Origin: Methanofastidiosum sp.
GTDB taxonomy: Archaea; Methanobacteriota_B; Thermococci; Methanofastidiosales; Methanofastidiosaceae
Length of the DNA: 17,506 nucleotides
Reading direction: 5' to 3'
NCBI GenBank assembly: GCA_013329085.1
Contig: DUKX01000084.1
Location: 3,355 to 20,860 of the forward strand
Part shown: piece after piece, positions 7,105-14,881 of the stretch
How the letters are laid out: each line of letters begins with the position of its first letter
Position numbering within the stretch: the stretch's first letter is position 1
Notes under the pieces: model-generated
Database searches by the model: none
Seen by the model: the letters and a program-made list of their open reading frames with translations, nothing else
Told to the model about the DNA's origin: nothing
Position numbers and translations under genes: made by a program

Positions 7105-7114
7105 AGTTATAAAA
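7105..7114 (-). promoter_or_regulatory. TATA box of the pcn-tRNA methylase unit
   Basis: Reverse-strand CTTTTATAAC lies about 30 bases before the pcn ATG and within the 66-base gap after the giant surface-protein gene. Spacing predicts a leader of only a few bases, which agrees with the absence of an SD before pcn. Confidence 0.45.
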
Positions 7115-7144
7115 GATTTTCGTATAAATTATCCAAAATAGTAC

Positions 7145-10100
7145 TTATATTTGGTTTTTCTTCTTACCTTTTATTACTTCTTTTGGGTCTGGAACTGATG
7201 TTGGATTGCTAGAAAAGAAGCGAGTATTAGTTTCTTTCTTCCCTTTAATGAGTTCTTTTGGGTCTGGCGTTGAAGTATAAGTTTCATTTGAACTAGAGGA
7301 TCTTTTTTCTAGCAATTCTTTAATTGAAGAAGGTATCTCTGGTGAAGTATTGTTATGTTTAAAGTTGTTTGTCCAAGAACTACCCTTTTTACTTGATCCA
7401 TTACCTTCGTCTTTAAATGGATTCTCGGGTTCCCCCTTATTCTTCTTTTGTCTAAACTCTTTGTATGCTCTTTCTACTGAAGGAGGAAGATCCAAATCAA
7501 CATTCTTAGGTACTACCCTTCCTTTTATCTCCTTCAATTGTTCTTCTTCAAAATCAACGTGTTTCTTAATTTCAAGATCATCGAGTTCATTTAAGATTTT
7601 AATCTGAAACTCATCAAGTTCTTTTCTGCCCATTAAATCTATATGGGAAGGCTCTTGTTGGATATTGATTTGCTCTTCTTCTCTAGAAATGTTTTCTTGT
7701 CTTTTTTCTATCTCCTCTAGCGTCTTAGAAATCTCAGACCTCAAAGATTCTATTTCAAACGAATCAAGGGAATCTATTTTATCTTTATCTTGTAAGGTCA
7801 ATTTTAGTTCTTCGAGCTCTTTTCTTATTTCCTCAGGAGGTCTAAATTCTACTTCTGGAGACTCTATTTCAATATCTTCTTTCATTATCGGATTAACTGG
7901 TGATGGTGAAAATTTTGCTTCTGCCTTTCCATTATTATTCTTAAATTTATCTTTTAATAGAGGTATATCTTCCTCTAAAATATTTACAGATTCTAGTTCT
8001 TTTCTTAATTGCTCCTTCTTAATTTCTTTACCTTCCTGTGATTGGTATAAATGATCCAGTGAAAATGACTTTTTTTCTTGAGGTATCCCTTCTTTTTTCT
8101 TTGAAAATAGTGAAAATTTACTCTTTTGTTTTTGTTTTATCGCAGGAGGTGCAACCCTTTTACCAAGTAGTTCTTGGTCAATCTGATCTTTTGTTAAGAT
8201 ATTCTCGCCTCCCTCGCGTGTTACAAATTCTTTAAATTTATTTTCAACTTCAATATTTGGAGATACTGGAACTGGAACTCTTTCTTTGGAGGGTATTTTT
8301 TCCTTTTTAGAGAATAGCCCAAAACTTTTCTTCTCTTTTTTTGATTCTTTAACTAATGGTTTAACTTGAGCTTCAAATGCCACGGGTGCCTTTTGATCGG
8401 ATTTAACTACTTTTTCTTTTTGTTTTGGAAACAATTTAAATCCTTTCTTGGATTTTATTTTTTCTTTTTTGATTGTTTCTGGTCCAGTTGGCGGAGTTCC
8501 ATCTTTTGGTATCGAAAGTTTTGTGGAAGATGGCCCTTTTGATCTCATGGACTTGTAAACTGAGTACCCAACTATTGACAAAAGTAATACAATAATTGCA
8601 ATTATAATGAAAGGAGCATAAGGTGAGGATTTGATGTCTTCTATTGTTTGAGTTACAGATTGAGGAACACTTGGTAAACTAGTTTGTGGTTCTGGCTTTG
8701 CTTTAACGCTAATTGTTGTTCTTTCTATATCAAAAGATTTTGATTCTTCGAAGATATTTTTCCAGAAAAATTTAGAATCCTCTAGGATGAATGCTCCAGA
8801 TTTTGTAGCTTTTACTTGTATCTCTTTTGATATTTCACTCCCGCCTTTTATTTCCCCAATGAGTATTTCCTTATCGCCAGAAATTATCTCAAATCCCGGA
8901 GGAAGGACTTCAACTAATTTAACTTCGTAAATATCGTCTTTTCCCCAGTTTTTGATGTTATAAGTTATCTTTACTGTTTCTCCTTCTTCAATCTCATTTG
9001 TAGAAATAGTTCTAGAAATTGAAGGCCCCCATACTGTGACTAGAGTAGAGGATAAAGATTTAGTTCCTTTGACTCCCCATTCATCTTCATATGTCGATAA
9101 AGTTTGGCCAATTTGATATTCTCCGCCTTGAGAGGGCACTAAAGTGTATCTTAAAGTTACACGCTCCTCAGGTTTTAATTGACCCCCCCAATAATTAATA
9201 CCTGTTGTTACTTGAAGGTTTGTAGGTATCCTATCTTCAATCCTTACGTTTTTAGCGTCGCCATCGCCTGTGTTTGTAATTATTGTGACTACGGGGATGA
9301 TATGACCAATTCTAATTATATCAGACTTATACTCGGATTCTTGTCTTAGCAAATTTATAGTTGGGGTCCTCCCGCCAACAGTTATATTAGTTGATACTTC
9401 AGATTTAGATTTCTTTCCGGCTATATCCTCAAATTCTGAAGAGGTATTAATTGTAAATATCTTATCCTTATTTTCTTGAAGAACTCTAACTGTAAATTTA
9501 CTTGTTTTTGAATCGCCCTGTTTTAGGGTATCGACGAACCCCCCCAATTCCCCGTCAACTAACTCTATATCTCCTGAAATAGCATTGATGAAACTTATTT
9601 TCTTTGCAAGACCATCCCCTGTATTAGTTAAAGTTAGTACAACATCTACATATTTATAATCAGCAAAAGAATATTCTTCATTGAAATACTGAATATTGGA
9701 GATTGTTATTTTGGGCTCACCATTTACTCTTACAGATGTGCCTGATGCAATATGTTCAAAACTGTGGCCCTCTAAATCATAATACAATAATTTTGTATCT
9801 CCTATTTTGTATTCCCCGGGGTAAGATGCAGTTATTATATACTTGAACATTTTTTCTTGTTCTGGTTTTAGTTCAGAGATTGTATATTCTATTCTTTTTG
9901 TTTTGGGATCATCAATTAGTCTGAATCCTTCAGGAACAAAATCAAGAACTTGTACATCTCTTGCAATTTTATTTCCAGTGTTTCTTACAACTAAAACTAC
10001 GATAACGGAATCTCCCCTAGATATTGTAACTCTGTCCAATTTTTTAAGGATCTCAAGTCTTGGAAATTCCTTGCTTACGGTAACTGGTTCAAGTTTTGAA

Positions 10101-12097
10101 GTTGTTTTGTATTTTTTTCCTGCTTCATCTTCAAAGAGTAATTGAGTTTTGAAATCAAATTCCCCCATCTCAAGAGCTTTTACTTTATAAATTAGGGTGA
10201 ATGTTTCATTTTTTGCCATTTTATCGATGTTCATTGTTGCGCTGCCAGCGATTAGTTCAAACCCGTCAGGGATATAATCAATTAATTTAATTTTTGTAGC
10301 TGGTATATCTCCGATATTTTTTATTCTGATTTCAATATCGGTTGTTTCTCCAACGAATAGTTTTTCTTTAACTATATTTCTTATAATTTGAAATTCTGGT
10401 TGTTTTGGGACTATTGTAATTAAAGTTTTATCACTTTTTGAATAATCCTGAATTACTTCCTGTTCTTTTTCATTGAAATAACCCATTTGATATGACAAAT
10501 CAATTTGAATCGGTGATACTTTTAGGTAATCAGTTTGAGGCGCTTTAAATTTGAATACGATTAGTCTTTTTTCATCAGGCTCCATGGATTTTATTTCAAG
10601 ACATGCTTCATTATCTGAGCCGCAATAACAGTTATTACCGGTCAAAAAAGTGAAATCTTTAGCTGTTATATGTATTTTAATATTTTTTGCAGGTATATCT
10701 CCGGTATTCTCAATTTCAGTTACATACCAAAAAGTAGTGTCTGACTGAGGCTTCTCTATTTCATTTTCAGTTTCAAATTCAAAATCCTCTGGCCTCATTA
10801 TTGGATGTATTATTGGCGTCCAAATTACTGTGCTTCCGCCCATCTCATAAATTGTTAATTGCCTAATATTTTTACAAGTGCCATCTTTTCCTATAGTAAT
10901 GATATCGCCTTGACGTAAATCACCAAGTTGGACAAATGAACCGTTAACTTCTTTAAAATTATAGACATATTGAATATTTCCATTTATTGCAGAGACATTG
11001 AAATTATAGGTATTGTCATCAAATTCAACAGACCCCGAACTTGCGTTGATATCGATATCGCCTAGAAGAACTGTTTTAATTCCTTCTTTACTTCCTCTCA
11101 AGAAAGTTCTATCTTTATCGTCTATTTCTCCGATGTATAGAGTTGTCAGATTAATAGATAGTTCAGGTTCTTTTCTTTTAGTTACAGTTATGTTAAGTTT
11201 GTATCTACCAAAATAATTAGCATTTTCGTGATCATTAATCTCATTTACTTTTATTTTGAGAATTTCATCTATGTATAATGTATCTCCAGGAACTACAACC
11301 TGTTGGATTACCATTGTACCTTTTCTATATACCTCTAAAATACCTCTTTCCGGTGGCATTACTGGGTGCCTTCTCTGGAGATCTTTTAGCAGTATAGTGT
11401 AATCTCCCACAACTGTCAAATCACCAATTTCTACCCACCCCATAAATACTGCATCCGGATCATAATAAGGCCCAGGTAAAAGAACAAAATCTTGGATTAC
11501 AATTCCTAAAGGGTGGGGCACAGTTATACTTATTTCTTTAGGTAACCATCCTACTCCAGAAGCTTCAACGTCGTATACTCCCCCAACATTAGAAAGAGTA
11601 TAATTACCATCAGCAGAAGTCACAGAACTTGATAATATATTCTTTGTTCCAGGATAATAAGCATTTACAGTTGCACCTTCAATAGGAGTTATTCCATCTG
11701 GTTGAAAAACGTGCCCTATAATGCTACCATTTGTATCGTGAAGTGTTAAATTATAATCTGGGGAACAAGAAGTAATACAAGTATCAGCCAATGTAGAATT
11801 TGAGGTATAACCAGGTGCATACGCCCTTATTACATATTTACCGTGTTCTAAAGGATATATATAATATGTGCCATTGACATCAGTTGTTGACATTCCTTTT
11901 ATAGCTGGGCAGGCATTGGTATCGTTTGCTTTGTAAGCATCAACTATAGCACCACTAATTCCTTGTGGCGTTGCATTATTATCAGTTACCCTCCCAGAAA
12001 TTACACCTTGCGCCAAAACCGGAGTTGCAACAATGCCGATAATAAATATCGATAATAAAAATATATTTAGCAAATATAAATAATTGGATTTTTGCAT
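7145..12097 (-). CDS. giant membrane-anchored S-layer-like surface protein with long cytoplasmic tail
   Basis: 1650 residues; no exact family recognised. A signal peptide (K3, hydrophobic core 6-24, VLA-Q near 27-30) starts the chain. Two carboxypeptidase-regulatory-like beta domains follow (about 31-118 and 124-208; GVISGRVTD and GSIIGHVFQPDG openings). Residues about 216-430 resemble archaeal S-layer-type domains. Six repeats of about 110 residues follow (445-1132), of the DUF11/COG1361 surface type. A single membrane helix lies at 1161-1180, followed by basic YKSMRSK, so the remaining 470 charged residues should be cytoplasmic. That tail has three FxLF-K motifs (1220, 1259, 1328), predicted helical Glu/Lys-rich stretches (1360-1530) and a C-terminal 14-residue repeat. 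Many N-x-S/T sites in the outer part suggest N-glycosylation. AGGTGG four bases before the ATG fixes the start. Neighbouring minD and archaeosortase genes suggest an envelope role. Confidence 0.85.
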   Translation of the reverse strand: MQKSNYLYLLNIFLLSIFIIGIVATPVLAQGVISGRVTDNNATPQGISGAIVDAYKANDTNACPAIKGMSTTDVNGTYYIYPLEHGKYVIRAYAPGYTSNSTLADTCITSCSPDYNLTLHDTNGSIIGHVFQPDGITPIEGATVNAYYPGTKNILSSSVTSADGNYTLSNVGGVYDVEASGVGWLPKEISITVPHPLGIVIQDFVLLPGPYYDPDAVFMGWVEIGDLTVVGDYTILLKDLQRRHPVMPPERGILEVYRKGTMVIQQVVVPGDTLYIDEILKIKVNEINDHENANYFGRYKLNITVTKRKEPELSINLTTLYIGEIDDKDRTFLRGSKEGIKTVLLGDIDINASSGSVEFDDNTYNFNVSAINGNIQYVYNFKEVNGSFVQLGDLRQGDIITIGKDGTCKNIRQLTIYEMGGSTVIWTPIIHPIMRPEDFEFETENEIEKPQSDTTFWYVTEIENTGDIPAKNIKIHITAKDFTFLTGNNCYCGSDNEACLEIKSMEPDEKRLIVFKFKAPQTDYLKVSPIQIDLSYQMGYFNEKEQEVIQDYSKSDKTLITIVPKQPEFQIIRNIVKEKLFVGETTDIEIRIKNIGDIPATKIKLIDYIPDGFELIAGSATMNIDKMAKNETFTLIYKVKALEMGEFDFKTQLLFEDEAGKKYKTTSKLEPVTVSKEFPRLEILKKLDRVTISRGDSVIVVLVVRNTGNKIARDVQVLDFVPEGFRLIDDPKTKRIEYTISELKPEQEKMFKYIITASYPGEYKIGDTKLLYYDLEGHSFEHIASGTSVRVNGEPKITISNIQYFNEEYSFADYKYVDVVLTLTNTGDGLAKKISFINAISGDIELVDGELGGFVDTLKQGDSKTSKFTVRVLQENKDKIFTINTSSEFEDIAGKKSKSEVSTNITVGGRTPTINLLRQESEYKSDIIRIGHIIPVVTIITNTGDGDAKNVRIEDRIPTNLQVTTGINYWGGQLKPEERVTLRYTLVPSQGGEYQIGQTLSTYEDEWGVKGTKSLSSTLVTVWGPSISRTISTNEIEEGETVKITYNIKNWGKDDIYEVKLVEVLPPGFEIISGDKEILIGEIKGGSEISKEIQVKATKSGAFILEDSKFFWKNIFEESKSFDIERTTISVKAKPEPQTSLPSVPQSVTQTIEDIKSSPYAPFIIIAIIVLLLSIVGYSVYKSMRSKGPSSTKLSIPKDGTPPTGPETIKKEKIKSKKGFKLFPKQKEKVVKSDQKAPVAFEAQVKPLVKESKKEKKSFGLFSKKEKIPSKERVPVPVSPNIEVENKFKEFVTREGGENILTKDQIDQELLGKRVAPPAIKQKQKSKFSLFSKKKEGIPQEKKSFSLDHLYQSQEGKEIKKEQLRKELESVNILEEDIPLLKDKFKNNNGKAEAKFSPSPVNPIMKEDIEIESPEVEFRPPEEIRKELEELKLTLQDKDKIDSLDSFEIESLRSEISKTLEEIEKRQENISREEEQINIQQEPSHIDLMGRKELDEFQIKILNELDDLEIKKHVDFEEEQLKEIKGRVVPKNVDLDLPPSVERAYKEFRQKKNKGEPENPFKDEGNGSSKKGSSWTNNFKHNNTSPEIPSSIKELLEKRSSSSNETYTSTPDPKELIKGKKETNTRFFSSNPTSVPDPKEVIKGKKKNQI
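7157..7273 (-). repeat. C-terminal direct repeat SxPDPKE[LV]IKGKK
   Basis: Residues 1609-1622 (STPDPKELIKGKKE, bases 7232-7273) and 1634-1647 (SVPDPKEVIKGKKK, bases 7157-7198) of the giant protein repeat each other, separated by 11 residues. They end three residues before the stop and would lie in the cytoplasm. The pattern suggests a short docking peptide present twice; no partner can be named. Confidence 0.75.
8087..8443 (-). repeat. three FxLF-basic motifs in the cytoplasmic tail
   Basis: Within about 120 residues after the membrane helix come GFKLFPKQKEK (1219-1229), SFGLFSKKEK (1258-1267) and KFSLFSKKKEG (1327-1337). Each is an aromatic-x-Leu-Phe core followed by lysines, in otherwise low-complexity sequence. 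The spacing and conservation of the core suggest a repeated short linear motif binding a partner protein or the inner membrane face. Confidence 0.6.
8702..10765 (-). repeat. six tandem DUF11/CARDB-like extracellular repeats
   Basis: Residues 445-1132 of the giant protein contain six diverged copies of a beta-sandwich repeat. Each has a core of the form N-x-G-(5)-hydrophobic strand, often followed by (I/V)P-x-(G/N)-(F/L). The cores are NTGDIPAKNIKI (464), NIGDIPATKIKLIDYIPDGF (594), NTGNKIARDVQVLDFVPEGF (706), NTGDGLAKKISF (825), NTGDGDAKNVRIEDRIPTNL (942) and NWGKDDIYEVKLVEVLPPGF (1050). Protein spacing is about 108-130 residues. The DNA copies are diverged, so recent unequal exchange is unlikely. 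Confidence 0.8.
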
Positions 12098-12140
12098 TGT
12101 TCCACCTAGTTATGAATATCCAATACCAATTATGATTTGA

Positions 12141-12179
12141 TAAATATATAAAGCTTTTGGTATTATTGCTTAACAATAA
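12141..12179 (-). promoter_or_regulatory. promoter of the giant surface-protein gene, with an upstream dyad
   Basis: Reverse-strand TTTATATATTTA (12141-12152) after CCAAAAGC is a strong TATA/BRE candidate. It predicts a leader of about 25 bases that includes the AGGTGG ribosome site (12102-12107). Just upstream is a dyad TTATTG-CTTAA-CAATAA (12163-12179). A second pair, AATACCA (12122-12128) and TGGTATT (12158-12164), brackets the TATA box. The gene therefore probably has its own regulated promoter besides any readthrough from minD. Confidence 0.5.
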
Positions 12180-12247
12180 GTATTTTTAATATTTAGAATT
12201 AGTGATTAATTCTTGTTATTATAAAATAGAAAAGTATAATTTTAAGG

Positions 12248-12263
12248 ATAATCTTAAGATTAT
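12248..12263 (-). terminator. perfect palindrome over the stop codon of the small membrane protein gene
   Basis: ATAATCTTAAGATTAT is a perfect 16-base palindrome that includes the TAA stop (12260-12262). As RNA it folds to a six-pair stem with a four-base loop and is followed on the reverse strand by a T-rich stretch. This fits a terminator for the minD operon and resembles the stop-embedded hairpin at the end of argF. Confidence 0.45.
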
Positions 12264-12463
12264 TTGGAAAGTTTTTTAATTCTAGCAAGACGGGCCCTTA
12301 ATATTTCAAGTTCTTCCCTGGATAACCTGCCACCACGTAATCTTTGTAGCTCTTCTCCTTGCATATAAACCCTAACGCCCAAGATCACATTAATAATTAT
12401 ACTGACTATGGCGATAATAAAAATTATAATCCAGCTATTAACCATTATATCTAATAATGCCAT
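12260..12463 (-). CDS. small single-pass membrane protein coupled to minD
   Basis: Not recognised as a named family. The 67-residue product has one hydrophobic helix (about residues 9-31, WIIIFIIAIVSIIINVILG) followed by a short basic, probably helical tail (EELQRLRGGRLSREELEILRARLARIKKLSK) that should lie in the cytoplasm. An in-frame TTG at 12478 would add five residues. I prefer the ATG at 12463 because GGGAGATGAT, an excellent SD, lies three bases before it and the TTG falls at the edge of that SD. The SD overlaps the minD stop, and the ATG is four bases after it, so translation is coupled. The arrangement suggests a membrane partner or anchor for the MinD ATPase; this is inference from position. 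Confidence 0.75.
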   Translation of the reverse strand: MALLDIMVNSWIIIFIIAIVSIIINVILGVRVYMQGEELQRLRGGRLSREELEILRARLARIKKLSK

Positions 12464-12467
12464 ACTA

Positions 12468-13238
12468 TCATCTCCCAAATAGGCCTCCCATTAGTTTATT
12501 CATTGATTTGTTGGAAGGTTGAAATTCCGTCTTCTTTCCTGCAATTTTTTTTGCAATATCTTTAATAGCTAGTGAAGCCGGAGATTTTGGGTCCAATAAT
12601 ACAAAAGGTTTACCTAGTGTTGTTGATTTCTTTACTATTTGATCTTCTGGGATATTACCAATTATCCTAAGTTCCAGTATTGCTTCTATTTCAGGCCCAG
12701 AAACTTCTGTTGGATCCCCTCTAACTCTATTTACTATAACCCCAAGTATTCTTGTGCCTAATTTTTCTGCTATAAGTTTTATCTTCAATGCATCCGATAA
12801 GGAGGTTATTTCAGGATTTACTATCAAAAGCATATTATCTGAAGCGGCAATAGAAGTTACGGCATCTACTTCAAGACCAGGCGGCCCATCAATTATTAAC
12901 AAATCAACTTTGTCAACAAAGAATTTAAATATTTCATTAATTTTATCAGGATCAGATTTTTTTAACCTTCTTAACGAAAGACCTGCTGGGACAACTTTTA
13001 CTCCACCTGGGCCTTCATATATTATATCTTCGGGCCTTGCCTTATCTTCCAATACATCTTGTATAGTCTTTGGTAATCCCTCCATCCCAAATATGAGCTC
13101 AAGATTAGCCATAGTTATATCTGCGTCAAAAATTAGAACATTGAGCCCAACTTCAGAAAGAGCTATGCCTAAGTTAGCAGCAATAGTAGTTTTACCCACT
13201 CCACCCTTTCCTGATGATACGACTAGAGACTCTCCCAA
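12468..13238 (-). CDS. minD: MinD/ParA-family ATPase
   Basis: This is a 256-residue deviant-Walker ATPase of the MinD branch, which binds membranes in the ATP dimer form and positions cellular structures; archaeal MinD paralogues are known to place surface machines rather than a division ring. Walker A KGGVGKTT is at 11-18, the Walker A' region DADITMANLE at 38-47, and Walker B LLIIDGPPGLEVD at 113-125. The last residues, SMNKLMGGLFGR, resemble the amphipathic membrane-targeting tail of bacterial MinD. The start is a TTG at 13238 with GGAGG seven bases upstream and a TATA box beyond it; no other start fits before the P-loop. The next gene is translationally coupled. ParA-like plasmid function is less likely given the MinD tail and chromosomal neighbours. 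Confidence 0.9.
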   Translation of the reverse strand: MGESLVVSSGKGGVGKTTIAANLGIALSEVGLNVLIFDADITMANLELIFGMEGLPKTIQDVLEDKARPEDIIYEGPGGVKVVPAGLSLRRLKKSDPDKINEIFKFFVDKVDLLIIDGPPGLEVDAVTSIAASDNMLLIVNPEITSLSDALKIKLIAEKLGTRILGVIVNRVRGDPTEVSGPEIEAILELRIIGNIPEDQIVKKSTTLGKPFVLLDPKSPASLAIKDIAKKIAGKKTEFQPSNKSMNKLMGGLFGR

Positions 13239-13276
13239 TAAAACTCCTCCGTTGTTTATATAATTAAAATTAAATT

Positions 13277-13287
13277 AATATATAAAA
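13277..13287 (-). promoter_or_regulatory. TATA box of minD
   Basis: Reverse-strand TTTTATATATT lies about 45 bases before the TTG start. Initiation about 25 bases downstream gives a leader of about 18 bases holding the GGAGG site. It shares the 123-base divergent gap with the archaeosortase gene. Confidence 0.5.
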
Positions 13288-13330
13288 TTATCCCTGAATG
13301 TTACGAAATCAGCAAAATTGATAAGGAAAA

Positions 13331-13338
13331 ACTTAAAA
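13331..13338 (+). promoter_or_regulatory. TATA-like box of the archaeosortase gene
   Basis: ACTTAAAA after GGAAAA lies about 27 bases before the ATG at 13362. No SD precedes the ATG, so the mRNA is probably leaderless. Confidence 0.4.
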
Positions 13339-13361
13339 CAGTCTCTATTATTGAAAAATAA

Positions 13362-13859
13362 ATGATAAAAAATAGCATAATTGAGAAATATGGAGAGGGC
13401 AATTATGACAAGTTATTATTTTTTATTAAGGGAACGATAGTATCTATATTTCTTTATGTTATAAGTGATTATACTCCAATTAGGATATTCACAGCTGAAG
13501 CTGTTAAGGAGGGGATAGCACTTTTAGACATACAAAAGCCACTTATTGTATCTGAAAAATTTGTAGCTGTAGGAAATTATGAGATCTCTAAAAGATGTAT
13601 TGGATTAGCTTCAGGTGCTATATTCACATCTTTATTTGTATTGTCCTCACTAAAATTAACTAAAAAAATACTATATCTGTCTTTATTTCTTATAAGCCTA
13701 TTATTTTTGAATATATTAAGACTAGTAGTAACAATATATCTTTTTGAAAAAGGCCATAGTTGGCTTATTGCCCATGATATATTGGCGTATGCCCTAGGAA
13801 TCGGTTTTTCGTTTCTTATTTTAATAAAAATAAATCCGTACATCCCACTATTCAAATAA
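13362..13859 (+). CDS. archaeosortase/exosortase-family membrane cysteine transpeptidase
   Basis: Archaeosortases and exosortases are multi-pass membrane enzymes that recognise a C-terminal sorting signal, cleave it and, in archaea, attach a lipid. The 165-residue protein has about four or five membrane segments and the family's three spaced catalytic positions. C79 is in SKRCIGLASGAIF (after the pattern CxGxxS), R120 in FLNILRLVV (the NxxR motif), and H138 in LIAHDILAYALG. Spacing of about 40 and 18 residues fits the family. It is shorter than ArtA-type archaeosortases, which carry more N-terminal helices, so it is a compact form; the subfamily and target signal cannot be named. It is transcribed away from minD, and its 3' end overlaps the convergent glycosyltransferase gene by 12 bases. 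No protein in the window ends with an obvious sorting signal. Confidence 0.8.
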   Translation: MIKNSIIEKYGEGNYDKLLFFIKGTIVSIFLYVISDYTPIRIFTAEAVKEGIALLDIQKPLIVSEKFVAVGNYEISKRCIGLASGAIFTSLFVLSSLKLTKKILYLSLFLISLLFLNILRLVVTIYLFEKGHSWLIAHDILAYALGIGFSFLILIKINPYIPLFK

Positions 13860-14876
13860 ATTTTTATAAACATCCAAAGTCTCTTCAGCACATTTTTCCC
13901 ATGAGAATAGCTTAGATTTTTCTAATACCTTGTTGGAAAGTTCAAGTCTGAGTTTTGGATTTATTATTATTTTCGCTACTAATCCTGCTAATTGATTTTT
14001 ATCTTGGACTACCAAATTCAAATCGCCTAATAGGTATTTAGAGCCCGGGCTTAGTAAAGAAACTACAGGAACACCACATGCCATAGCCTCGAGAATAGAA
14101 AGTCCAAATCCTTCAGTTTTTGAAGTTGAAACAACTACCTTGAATTTCTTCAAGTATTTTTCCGCATTTATTATTTCCCCTAAATAATTAATATTAAGCC
14201 CATCAGAAGTATCTTCTAGTTCTTTTCTTAGATACCCACCACCAATAATAAACGCAGGTTCAACAATTCCTTTTTGTCGAAGTTCTCGGATTAGCTCAAC
14301 GAAATCTCTAGGATTTTTCTCATTAACTAAAGCTCCGATGAATCCTATACCTTTTTTTTCAGAAACATTTGGGAAGAATCTCAAATTGTCAACTCCGTTG
14401 GGAATAGAAATTACGTCACCCTTCCCAAAATGTGTTATTTTTTCAGCTAGGTTGGGAGATACAGCAATAATAACAGGATACTTGGATAATACTAATCTGA
14501 CCACTTGACCCATAATTCTTCGGTTTAAGTAAACATTGATATCACTACCATGAACTGTTAAAATTCTTTTTTTCCTTGTAATAACAGACAAAAAAAGACC
14601 TAGTAGTCCAGAAGTTGTGGCAAAATGAGCATGTATTAAATCGATTTTATTTTTTCTAATAATATTGATGCCTTTGAAGAAACCAAATATAATAAAAAAA
14701 ATTCCCCTAAACTTCTTAGGTAATCTTGTAGAATATACTTTTTCTTCCAAGCAATTTGAATAAGTTAAAACAAAAACATCTTGGTCTAGTTTATTCAATT
14801 CTTTTTTCAGTTGAGATATGTGGGTCGAAATACCTCCAATTTTTGGAGGATATTCACCAATCATCAAAATATTCAT
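13848..14876 (-). CDS. GT4-family glycosyltransferase
   Basis: This is a 342-residue GT-B glycosyltransferase that transfers a sugar from a nucleotide or lipid donor, probably at the inner membrane face for glycan or glycolipid assembly. The N-terminal domain opens MNILMIGEYPPKIGGISTHI with the Gly-rich acceptor loop (14-18), then AHFATTSGLLG (83-93) and TVHGSDINVY (107-116). IPNGVD (158-163) links to the C-terminal donor domain, which has GALVNEKNPRDFVELI (180-195) and the EGFGLSILEAMACGVPVV motif (255-272), the two glutamates of the EX7E signature being E255 and E263. Length and motifs fit GT4; donor and acceptor are not predictable. It converges with the archaeosortase gene, overlapping 12 bases at the 3' ends, and may serve surface glycosylation. 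ATG at 14876 lacks a clear SD; ATG at 14864 is a possible leaderless start. Confidence 0.9.
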   Translation of the reverse strand: MNILMIGEYPPKIGGISTHISQLKKELNKLDQDVFVLTYSNCLEEKVYSTRLPKKFRGIFFIIFGFFKGINIIRKNKIDLIHAHFATTSGLLGLFLSVITRKKRILTVHGSDINVYLNRRIMGQVVRLVLSKYPVIIAVSPNLAEKITHFGKGDVISIPNGVDNLRFFPNVSEKKGIGFIGALVNEKNPRDFVELIRELRQKGIVEPAFIIGGGYLRKELEDTSDGLNINYLGEIINAEKYLKKFKVVVSTSKTEGFGLSILEAMACGVPVVSLLSPGSKYLLGDLNLVVQDKNQLAGLVAKIIINPKLRLELSNKVLEKSKLFSWEKCAEETLDVYKNLFE

Positions 14877-14881
14877 GAATA

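Noticed and set aside
7157..7273. Short DNA repeats that could suggest a CRISPR or satellite array
   Set aside because: There are only two copies, in frame and conserved at protein level within a CDS; no spacer pattern.
7350..8235. Several plus-strand open frames opposite the giant protein's tail
   Set aside because: Serine/leucine-rich composition is what the complement of Glu/Lys-rich codons gives; no SD or domain.
12464..12478. TTG at 12478 as the start of the small membrane gene
   Set aside because: The SD GGGAGATGAT starts within the second codon after that TTG and is well placed for ATG at 12463.
12754..13263. A 169-codon plus-strand open frame
   Set aside because: It is antisense to minD, whose ATPase motifs are unambiguous.
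13577..13891. A 104-codon reverse frame opposite the archaeosortase gene
   Set aside because: It is a shadow of the conserved plus-strand membrane protein with catalytic C, R and H positions.
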